A stretch of 64,000 nt of DNA. Source: Porphyrobacter sp. (GTDB lineage: Bacteria; Pseudomonadota; Alphaproteobacteria; Sphingomonadales; Sphingomonadaceae). Position numbers and translations under genes: made by a program. The notes beneath the pieces were generated by a model. The model saw only the letters and a list, made by a program, of their open reading frames with translations. It did no database searches and was not told the DNA's origin. The stretch is from assembly GCA_017744315.1 (NCBI GenBank), contig JAGIBN010000001.1, positions 186,001 through 250,000 of the forward strand. Direction: 5' to 3'. This document shows positions 57,555 through 64,000 of the stretch, in pieces (the first letter of the stretch is position 1; every line of letters starts with the position of its first letter).

Positions 57555-57950
57555 ATGGCATTGACCGATCCCCTGGGTGATATGCTCACCCGTATCCGTA
57601 ACGGCCAGCAGGCGAAGAAGGACACCGTCCTTTCGCCGGCGTCCAAGCTGCGTGCCAACGTTCTGGAAGTGCTCCAGCGCGAAGGTTACATCCGCGGCTT
57701 TTCCGAGGACACCACCGGCAAGCACCCGGCGCTGCGGATTGAACTGAAGTACTTCGAAGGCGAACCGGCTATCAAGCACGTGTCTCGCGTTTCGAAGCCT
57801 GGCCGTCGCGTCTACTCGGGCAGCAAAGAGCTCCCGACGGTACGCAATGGTCTTGGCATCACCATCGTCTCGACGCCGCGCGGCGTGCTCTCGGATGCCG
57901 AAGCACGCGCCCAGAACGTCGGCGGCGAAGTGCTGGCGGAGGTGTTCTGA
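57555..57950 (+). CDS. rpsH: 30S ribosomal protein S8
   Basis: 131 residues. [19 protein letters not shown] starts it and [20 protein letters not shown] ends it. S8 is the spc repressor in E. coli. It overlaps rplF by one base. Confidence 0.98.
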   Translation: MALTDPLGDMLTRIRNGQQAKKDTVLSPASKLRANVLEVLQREGYIRGFSEDTTGKHPALRIELKYFEGEPAIKHVSRVSKPGRRVYSGSKELPTVRNGLGITIVSTPRGVLSDAEARAQNVGGEVLAEVF

Positions 57951-58483
57951 TGAGCCGCATCGGCAAAAGGCCGGTAGCGATCCCGAGCGGGGTCACTGCC
58001 GCTATCGATAACGGCGCTCTCAGCGTGAAGGGTCCGAAGGGCACCCTGACCCTGGGGCTGTCGGACCTCGTGAGCTACACGCTCGATGACGGCTCGATCT
58101 CGATCAAGCCGGCCAATGACTCCAAGGCTGCTCGCAGCCACTGGGGCATGCAGCGCACGCTCGTGTCGAACCTGGTCGAGGGTGTCACCGGAGGCTTCTC
58201 CAAGGTGCTCGAGATCACCGGTGTCGGCTATCGTGCCGCGGCTCAGGGCAACAAGCTCAAGCTGCAGCTCGGCTACAGCCATGACGTCGAGCTCGACATT
58301 CCGGCCGGCCTGGAGGTGAAGACCCCGGACCAGACCACTGTCGAGATCAACGGCATCGACAAGCAGGCCGTTGGCCAGTTCGCCGCCGAAGTCCGCCGCT
58401 GGCGGAAGCCGGAGCCCTATAAGGGCAAGGGCATCAAGTATCGCGGCGAGTACATCTTCCGCAAGGAAGGGAAGAAGAAGTAA
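57950..58483 (+). CDS. rplF: 50S ribosomal protein L6
   Basis: 177 residues. [14 protein letters not shown] opens it; [20 protein letters not shown] closes it. L6 supports the factor-binding site. TGATG joins it to rpsH. Confidence 0.98.
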   Translation: MSRIGKRPVAIPSGVTAAIDNGALSVKGPKGTLTLGLSDLVSYTLDDGSISIKPANDSKAARSHWGMQRTLVSNLVEGVTGGFSKVLEITGVGYRAAAQGNKLKLQLGYSHDVELDIPAGLEVKTPDQTTVEINGIDKQAVGQFAAEVRRWRKPEPYKGKGIKYRGEYIFRKEGKKK

Positions 58484-58484
58484 G

Positions 58485-58829
58485 ATGGCAAAGCTATCCC
58501 TATTCGAACGCCGCCGTCGCCGTGTCCGTACTGCGCTTCGCAAGCGCTCGGGCCTCCGTCCGCGGCTCTCGGTCCACCGTACGGGCCGGCACATCTACGC
58601 GCAGATCATCGACGATGCACAAGGCCGCACTGTGGCCGCTGCTTCGACGCTGGGCGCGAAGACCGCCGGTGCCAATGTCGATGCCGCCGTCCAGGTCGGT
58701 AAGGACATCGCTGCTGCTGCCAAGAAGGCGGGCGTGACCGCTGTCGTGTTCGACCGCGGCGGCTACCTGTTCCATGGCCGCGTCAAGGCGTTGGCCGATG
58801 CCGCTCGCGAAGGCGGGCTGGAGTTCTGA
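58485..58829 (+). CDS. rplR: 50S ribosomal protein L18
   Basis: 114 residues from [20 protein letters not shown]; a longer frame reaching into rplF is rejected. [20 protein letters not shown] is the conserved C-terminus. L18 binds 5S rRNA with L5. One base after rplF; overlaps rpsE. Confidence 0.98.
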   Translation: MAKLSLFERRRRRVRTALRKRSGLRPRLSVHRTGRHIYAQIIDDAQGRTVAAASTLGAKTAGANVDAAVQVGKDIAAAAKKAGVTAVVFDRGGYLFHGRVKALADAAREGGLEF

Positions 58830-59554
58830 TGATGGCTGACGAGAACAACCAGGAAAACGTAGCGGTCGAAACCGCTGAAGCCGTCGAAACCGGCGGTGCG
58901 CCTGAGCAGCGCGAAGGTCGTGGCCGTGGCGGCCGTGGCGGTCGTGATCGTGGCGGTGACCGTGATGGCGGTCGTGGCCGCGGTCGTGGCCGTCGTGACG
59001 ATCGTCGCGAGGAAGAAGGCGACGAGCTGATCGAAAAGCTGGTCCACATCAACCGCGTGTCGAAGACCGTTAAGGGCGGCAAGCGCTTCGGTTTCGCCGC
59101 GCTGGTCGTGGTCGGTGACGGCAAGGGCCGCGTTGGCTTCGGCCATGGCAAGGCTCGCGAAGTGCCGGAAGCGATCACCAAGGCGACCGCTGCTGCCAAG
59201 AAGAAGATGATCCGCGTTCCGCTCAAGGAAGGGCGTACGCTTCATCATGACGGTCTCGGCAAGTTCGGCGCCGGTCACGTGAATGTCCGTTCGGCTCCGG
59301 CCGGTACCGGCATCATCGCGGGCGGCCCGATGCGCGCCGTCTTCGAGAGCCTGGGCGTTGCCGACGTCGTCACCAAGTCGATCGGCACCTCCAACCCCTA
59401 CAACATGATCCGCGCCACCTTCGACGCGCTGGCCACCCAGACTTCGCCGAAGTCGGTTGCTCAGCGTCGTGGCAAGAAGGTCGCCGACCTGCTGGGTCGC
59501 GGCGGCGCGAGCGAAGCTGAGGCGGAAGCCGAAGCTGCAGCGATCGCGGAGTAA
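58829..59554 (+). CDS. rpsE: 30S ribosomal protein S5 with RGG-rich N-terminal arm
   Basis: 241 residues against about 165-190 usual. Residues 1-28 are acidic; 29-60 are nearly all Arg, Gly and Asp (for example [19 protein letters not shown]). The S5 body then starts at [38 protein letters not shown] is the core. The C-terminus ends in an Ala/Glu tail. S5 helps decoding accuracy and mRNA unwinding. Confidence 0.98.
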   Translation: MMADENNQENVAVETAEAVETGGAPEQREGRGRGGRGGRDRGGDRDGGRGRGRGRRDDRREEEGDELIEKLVHINRVSKTVKGGKRFGFAALVVVGDGKGRVGFGHGKAREVPEAITKATAAAKKKMIRVPLKEGRTLHHDGLGKFGAGHVNVRSAPAGTGIIAGGPMRAVFESLGVADVVTKSIGTSNPYNMIRATFDALATQTSPKSVAQRRGKKVADLLGRGGASEAEAEAEAAAIAE

Positions 59555-59559
59555 GAACG

Positions 59560-59736
59560 ATGGCGAAGATCAAGATCAAGCAGATCGGTTCGCCGATCCG
59601 TCGGCCGGAATCGCAGAAGCAGACGCTCATCGGCCTCGGCCTGGGCAAGATGCACCGCGTTGTGGAGCTCGAGGACACCCCCGAGGTCCGTGGTGCGATC
59701 GCCAAGCTGCCGCACATGGTCGAAGTGATCGGCTAA
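59560..59736 (+). CDS. rpmD: 50S ribosomal protein L30
   Basis: 58 residues. [20 protein letters not shown], then [20 protein letters not shown], are full-length family landmarks. It is the last gene before a strong terminator. Confidence 0.97.
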   Translation: MAKIKIKQIGSPIRRPESQKQTLIGLGLGKMHRVVELEDTPEVRGAIAKLPHMVEVIG

Positions 59737-59759
59737 GCCGTTCGCGAACGAACAACACG

Positions 59760-59787
59760 AAGGCCCTGGCAGTGATGCCGGGGCCTT
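59760..59787 (+). terminator. Intrinsic terminator after rpmD
   Basis: AAGGCCCTGGCA pairs through all 12 positions (one G-U) with TGCCGGGGCCTT around a GTGA loop, and T8 follows. It should end the str/S10/spc transcript before rplO and secY, which then need another promoter. Confidence 0.9.
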
Positions 59788-59887
59788 TTTTTTTGGCGCG
59801 TGTGTTCGGTGCGAAGTAGGCATCGTCTCAACACCTTCGTACCTGTCGATGATGCGCGATCGGATCAGGAAGCTAGCAGGGGCCGAA

Positions 59888-60982
59888 ATGGATTTGCCGC
59901 CATTCCTTCTGAACGACTGGCTTGAGAGCCGAAGCAACCTTCGTTTCAACCTGGCTGGCAGCACAGGCCCCCGCTGGACGATGGGGGATCTGGTCCAGTT
60001 GGGCGATGTCCCGCTCGATTTGGCGGATATGGCGATCAGCTATGCGCCTCCGGCAGGAACGGCGGACCTTCGAGCTGAAATAGCGGCCCATCACGATGTC
60101 GATCCGGACTGGGTCGTGGTGACCAATGGCGCATCGGAAGCCTTTCTGTTGCTGCTCCAAGCCCTGTCGCGAGTAGGCGGCAACGTGCTGCTGCCAATGC
60201 CGGCTTACCCAGCCTTCACCGGGGCGGCGCTTTCGGCCCATCTTGAGCCGCGCTACTATCAGCTTCGTCGCGAACGGCAGTTCCGGATCGACCTCGATCA
60301 GGTCGTCGCTATGGCTGATGGCGAGACGGTTCTGGCGGTTGCTAACTCACCGCAGAACCCTACCGGCGCGTTACTCGGGTCCGACGACTGCAAAGCTCTG
60401 GGTGAAGGGCTTCGCGAAAAGGGTGTTTCGCTGCTCGTCGATGAGGTTTTTCATCCCGTCTATTTCGGTGAGGCCAATCCGTCGGCTGCCGGGATCGAGA
60501 ATGTGATCGTCATCGGTGACATGTCCAAGGCCTTTTCGATGCCCGGCCTCCGTATTGGCTGGATCGTGGATCAGGATGCCGAGCGTCGGGCAAGGATCAT
60601 CCGTGCGCGCAGCTACCTGTCACTCAGCGGCTCGCCGATGACGGAGGCGCTCGCACTGCATGCCTTGCGCAATCGTTCGGTTATCCTGGACCGAGTCAAC
60701 GCTATCGCCGCAGCGAACTTCGAAGACCTGCGGCGCTTCATGTCTGAGGTCGACGACATCCTCGGTTGGGTGCCACCGGAAGCCGGAATGCTGGCCTTTC
60801 CGTGGTTTCGGGACGGCCGTGACAGCCGAGCATTCTGCGAGCACATGGCCGACAAAGGCGTGTTCCTGTCTCCAGGTGATTGCTTTGGCATGCCCGAGCA
60901 CATGCGCATCGGCTTCGGTTCCCAGACGGATGGAATTGCTTTGGCGCTGAAGCTCATCGCGCAGGAATTGCACGTGGGCTGA
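59888..60982 (+). CDS. PLP-dependent aminotransferase (class I/II) inside the spc block
   Basis: About 364 residues from MDLPPFLLNDWLESR; two ATGs 12-13 codons earlier are possible. VVTNGASEAFLLLLQAL, ANSPQNPTGALLG, LLVDEVFHPVYFGE and DMSKAFSMPGLRIGWI, with the PLP Lys, define a fold-type I aminotransferase resembling the MalY or capreomycidine-synthase-like groups. The substrate is unknown. It lies between rpmD and rplO, where nearly all bacteria have no gene. Preceded by a terminator, so it probably has its own promoter. Confidence 0.88.
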   Translation: MDLPPFLLNDWLESRSNLRFNLAGSTGPRWTMGDLVQLGDVPLDLADMAISYAPPAGTADLRAEIAAHHDVDPDWVVVTNGASEAFLLLLQALSRVGGNVLLPMPAYPAFTGAALSAHLEPRYYQLRRERQFRIDLDQVVAMADGETVLAVANSPQNPTGALLGSDDCKALGEGLREKGVSLLVDEVFHPVYFGEANPSAAGIENVIVIGDMSKAFSMPGLRIGWIVDQDAERRARIIRARSYLSLSGSPMTEALALHALRNRSVILDRVNAIAAANFEDLRRFMSEVDDILGWVPPEAGMLAFPWFRDGRDSRAFCEHMADKGVFLSPGDCFGMPEHMRIGFGSQTDGIALALKLIAQELHVG

Positions 60983-61123
60983 CCCGGCTATCCCTTCGGG
61001 CCTTGTGCGTCTGCCATGACCGATTGGCCTGACCTCACGCCCAAGGGGTGACAAACCGGGCGGCCTCCGCTAGGGGCGCCGCTTCCCATCAGCGCGAATC
61101 AAGCGAAAGCGAGTGCAAACGAC

Positions 61124-61645
61124 ATGAAACTTAACGACATCCGCGACAATCCCGGCGCCCGTAAGGAGCGCATCCGTGTCGGCCGTGGCATCGGCTCGGG
61201 CAAGGGCAAGACCGGCGGCCGTGGCCAGAAGGGCCAGAAGAGCCGTTCGGGCGTCGCCATCAAGGGCTTCGAAGGCGGCCAGATGCCGCTTCACATGCGC
61301 CTGCCGAAGCGCGGGTTCAACAACCCGTTCGGCAAGGACTATGCCGAGGTCAACATCGGCCAGATCCAGAAGCTGATCGAAGACGGCAAGCTCGACGCCA
61401 AGAAGCTCGTCGACCATGACGCGCTCAAGGCGGCCGGTGTCGCTCGCGGCGGCAAGGACGGCGTGCGCCTGCTCGGCAAGGGCGAACTCACCACCAAGGT
61501 CCAGTTCAAGGTCAACGGCGCTTCGAAGGGCGCTGTGGCTGCGGTCGAGAAGGCCGGCGGTTCGATCGAAGTGATCGTTGCCAAGGACCCGGCAGCCCTC
61601 GCGGCAGCCAAGAAGGGCACTGCCAAGAAGGCAGCTGCCAAATAA
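61124..61645 (+). CDS. rplO: 50S ribosomal protein L15
   Basis: 173 residues. [20 protein letters not shown] and [20 protein letters not shown] are typical. The C-terminus carries an Ala/Lys-rich tail ([17 protein letters not shown]), longer than in E. coli. It leads a second block with secY and adk. Confidence 0.98.
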   Translation: MKLNDIRDNPGARKERIRVGRGIGSGKGKTGGRGQKGQKSRSGVAIKGFEGGQMPLHMRLPKRGFNNPFGKDYAEVNIGQIQKLIEDGKLDAKKLVDHDALKAAGVARGGKDGVRLLGKGELTTKVQFKVNGASKGAVAAVEKAGGSIEVIVAKDPAALAAAKKGTAKKAAAK

Positions 61646-61761
61646 TCCAGTAGGAATTGCCGGGTGGGGGTTCTTGCATCCTCATCCGGCACCTATATGG
61701 GCTGACCTGAAGAGGGGGCCCGGGCAATTTTCGCCCAGCCAGGCAAGGCATTTTACGACTC

Positions 61762-63126
61762 ATGGCATCACGCGCGGACAATATCGCGAGCAATCTCAGT
61801 CTCGCCAACTTCTCCAAGGCAACTGAGCTCAAGCAGCGCATCTGGTTTACGATCGGCGCTCTGATCGTGTTCCGGTTCCTCAGCTTCGTTCCGCTTCCGG
61901 GTGTAAACCCGTTGATCCTGGAGTCGCTCTACGACCAGACTCGTGGCGGTATCCTCGATCTGTTCAACACCTTCTCGGGCGGCAGCCTTGAGCGCATGAG
62001 TCTCATCGCGCTCGGCGTCATGCCCTACATTACCGCGTCCATCGTGGTGCAGCTGGCCGCGGCCCTGCATCCTTCGCTGGTAGCCCTCAAGAAAGAGGGT
62101 GAGGCCGGACGCAAGAAGCTCAACCAGTACACCCGCTACGGCGCGGTGTTCCTCTGCGCGATCCAGGGCTGGTTCCTGGCTGCTGGGCTCGAGGCCTACG
62201 GCGCTCAGAGCGGTTTGCAGGCGGTGGTCAACCCCGGCCTGATGTTCCGCATCGTGGCCGTGATCAACCTCGTTGGCGGCACGATGTTCCTTCTCTGGCT
62301 CGGTGAGCAGATCACCAGCCGCGGTATCGGCAACGGCGTGTCGTTGATCATCATGGCCGGCATTGTCGCCCAGTTCCCGACCTTTATCGCCAACCTGTTC
62401 GAAGGCGGTCGCACCGGCTCGATCAACATGTTCGTGATCATCGGCCTGTTCGTGATGATCATCGGCCTGGTGCTGGGCATCTGCTTCATGGAGCGGGCGC
62501 AGCGGCGATTGCTGGTGCAATATCCCAAGCGAGCGAGTGCCCGCGGGATGATGCAGGCGGATCGCAGCCATCTGCCGCTCAAGCTCAACACCGCCGGCGT
62601 GATCCCGCCGATCTTCGCCAGTTCGTTGCTGCTGCTGCCGCTGACCATCAGCCAGTTCGCCGGCAACTCCGTCAGCACCAGCAGCGCATTTTACGGCGTC
62701 ATCCAGACCCTGAACCAGTACCTGCAGCATGGGCAGCCGCTGTACCTGGCGCTCTACGCCACGGGCATCATCTTCTTCTGCTTCTTCTACACCGCTGTCG
62801 TATTCAATCCCGAAGAGACGGCGGAGAACCTGAAGAAGAATGGCGGGTTCATTCCCGGCATCCGTCCGGGCAAGCGCACGGCGGAGTACCTGGATTACGT
62901 GCTCACGCGCATCACCGTGATCGGTGCGATTTACCTGACGGTGGTCTGCGTGCTGCCGGAGTACATGATCGCGCAGACGGGCATTCCGCTGTTCCTTGGC
63001 GGAACCAGCCTGCTCATCGTGGTGAACGTTACGGTCGACACGATCAGCCAGATCCAGTCGCATCTGCTTGCGCACCAGTACGGTGATCTTATCAAGAAGG
63101 CCAAATTGAAGGGCCGCTTGCGCTAA
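61762..63126 (+). CDS. secY: Protein translocase subunit SecY
   Basis: 454 residues, ten membrane helices. NLSLANFSKATELKQRIWFT opens it; SGGSLERMSLIALGVMPYIT is in TM2; GEQITSRGIGNGVSLIIMAG and the loop KRTAEYLDYVLTRITVIGA are signatures. It forms the SecYEG channel. A 10-bp hairpin (63141-63163) follows before adk. Confidence 0.98.
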   Translation: MASRADNIASNLSLANFSKATELKQRIWFTIGALIVFRFLSFVPLPGVNPLILESLYDQTRGGILDLFNTFSGGSLERMSLIALGVMPYITASIVVQLAAALHPSLVALKKEGEAGRKKLNQYTRYGAVFLCAIQGWFLAAGLEAYGAQSGLQAVVNPGLMFRIVAVINLVGGTMFLLWLGEQITSRGIGNGVSLIIMAGIVAQFPTFIANLFEGGRTGSINMFVIIGLFVMIIGLVLGICFMERAQRRLLVQYPKRASARGMMQADRSHLPLKLNTAGVIPPIFASSLLLLPLTISQFAGNSVSTSSAFYGVIQTLNQYLQHGQPLYLALYATGIIFFCFFYTAVVFNPEETAENLKKNGGFIPGIRPGKRTAEYLDYVLTRITVIGAIYLTVVCVLPEYMIAQTGIPLFLGGTSLLIVVNVTVDTISQIQSHLLAHQYGDLIKKAKLKGRLR

Positions 63127-63140
63127 ACGGCGCGGCGCGA

Positions 63141-63163
63141 CCGCCCTGGCTTGGCCAGGGCGG
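63141..63163 (+). promoter_or_regulatory. Hairpin between secY and adk
   Basis: CCGCCCTGGC and GCCAGGGCGG form a 10-bp stem with a TTG loop and no T run. A weak terminator or a processing site. Confidence 0.5.
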
Positions 63164-63181
63164 GGCAAACGGGGGAGCGTA

Positions 63182-63832
63182 GTGAATATCATTCTTCTTG
63201 GCCCTCCGGGGGCCGGCAAGGGCACTCAGGCCCAGCGCCTGGTTGAAGGCCGGGGCATGGTCCAGCTTTCAACCGGCGACATGCTGCGTGAAACGCGCAA
63301 GGCCGACACGCCGCTGGGCCGCCAGGTGGCCGACGTGATGGATTCGGGCGCGCTCGTCTCCGACGAGATTGTCACCGCGATGATCGACGAGAAGCTTGCG
63401 AGCCTCGACGCCGACACCGGCGTGATCTTCGACGGCTATCCGCGCACCGCGGCTCAAGCTGAGACCCTGGACCAGATCCTCGCCGGCCGCGGTCGTAGGC
63501 TCGATCGCGTGATCGAACTCGGCGTGGACGAAGACGCCTTGGTCGAACGCATCGTCGGCCGCTACACCTGCGCCACTTGCGGCAAGGGCTACCACGACAA
63601 GTTTGAGCAGCCCAAGGTCGAAGGCACTTGCGACAAGTGCGGCGGCCACGAGTTCAAGCGCCGGGCTGACGACAATGAAGACACCGTCCGCACCCGCATG
63701 GGCGAATATCGCGCCAAGACCGCGCCGATCCTTCCGTATTACGAGGCCCGCGGCCTGGTGAGCCGGGTGAACGGCATGGCGCCGATCGATGAAGTTACGA
63801 AGTCGATCGAGGATATCCTCGGCGCGGATTGA
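63182..63832 (+). CDS. adk: Adenylate kinase with zinc-type lid
   Basis: 216 residues with a GTG start after GGGGGAGC. LLGPPGAGKGTQAQRL is the P-loop and FDGYPRTAAQAE the core. The lid contains CATCGKGY and CDKCGG, four cysteines of a zinc-binding lid, as in Gram-positive and some alphaproteobacterial enzymes. It converts ATP and AMP to two ADP. Confidence 0.97.
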   Translation: MNIILLGPPGAGKGTQAQRLVEGRGMVQLSTGDMLRETRKADTPLGRQVADVMDSGALVSDEIVTAMIDEKLASLDADTGVIFDGYPRTAAQAETLDQILAGRGRRLDRVIELGVDEDALVERIVGRYTCATCGKGYHDKFEQPKVEGTCDKCGGHEFKRRADDNEDTVRTRMGEYRAKTAPILPYYEARGLVSRVNGMAPIDEVTKSIEDILGAD

Positions 63833-63877
63833 ACCCGGGCGCAGTCTGGGTCACACCCTTCCGCAAGGAGGTGACCC

Positions 63878-64000
63878 ATGCGTCGTGCTCTACTCGGTTT
63901 AACGGCCTCGCTGGTCCTGACCGCCGCAGCGCCGCTTGCGGCGAAAGTCGCGGCGTCGAGTGAGGCCGGATTCGTCTCCCACAACGAAGCGCTGGTCCGG
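63878..64000 (+). CDS. Exported protein, N-terminal fragment (cut by window edge)
   Basis: The frame opens with a signal peptide (MRRALLGLTASLVLTAAAPL, cleavage near LAA) and continues SEAGFVSHNEALVR to the window edge. AAGGAGGTGA right before the ATG is a strong ribosome binding site. The mature N-terminus recalls SRPBCC-fold exported proteins often found after adk in sphingomonads, but too little is visible to be sure. Confidence 0.6.
   Translation, partial: MRRALLGLTASLVLTAAAPLAAKVAASSEAGFVSHNEALVR

Overview
The window is a stretch of high-GC alphaproteobacterial chromosome. The order is most likely Sphingomonadales (Erythrobacteraceae, Novosphingobium or a relative). The grounds are a 1048-residue TonB-dependent receptor of the sphingomonad type, an RGG-extended ribosomal protein S5, the str-S10-spc gene order, a multi-hairpin dispersed repeat, and many small compact operons. 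This placement is inference from protein style; no species is claimed. There is no prophage, CRISPR array, insertion sequence or rRNA operon. One tRNA (Gln, TTG) is present.

Layout. 1-7.7 kb: end of an M16 peptidase, class II DAHP synthase, a tightly coupled ergothioneine operon (egtB-egtD-DUF5996), a membrane-anchored retropepsin-like protease and an MFS carrier. 7.7-13.6 kb: a multi-hairpin repeat, then a scavenging cluster (TonB receptor plus Tat-exported sulfatase) with a divergent LysR regulator. 13.6-28.5 kb: housekeeping and accessory genes (VOC protein, flippase, hydrolases, CAP protein, serine recombinase beside tRNA-Gln, YghU, topoisomerase IB, glutathionyl-hydroquinone reductase type GST, MEKHLA protein, GMC oxidoreductase, PilZ, CHAD, IlvE). 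28.5-29.0 kb: a gene-poor interval with a palindromic operator, a hairpin and a candidate 18-residue ORF. That ORF's Shine-Dalgarno sequence matches the 16S anti-SD tail over 15 nt. 29.0-35.4 kb: lipoprotein, TlyA, TspO, UbiK, RecO, LeuB, and a GT2-GtrA protein convergent with a PMT-type glycosyltransferase. 35.6-36.7 kb: three related small secreted or membrane proteins in tandem, each ending in Ser-Pro. 36.7-45.5 kb: MetZ, a small DUF6628-like protein, ApaG, an AraC regulator, a MarR-like protein, a large membrane sensor without a kinase domain, LysR, OmpA-family and SYLF proteins.

45.8-63.8 kb is the translation superoperon: rpsL-rpsG-fusA-tuf-rpsJ-rplCDWB-rpsS-rplV-rpsC-rplP-rpmC-rpsQ-rplN-rplX-rplE-rpsN-rpsH-rplFR-rpsE-rpmD, then a strong terminator and a PLP aminotransferase, then rplO-secY-adk. 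Points of interest here are the native Arg88 in S12 (a streptomycin-resistance position), a five-residue-short segment before switch I of EF-Tu, an acidic tail on L3, the RGG arm on S5, and the aminotransferase placed inside the spc block. The window closes inside a small exported protein.

Starts were moved from the longest frame to the codon best supported by a ribosome binding site, signal peptide or family length; each case is noted. Functions come from visible motifs and family memory. No database search was run.
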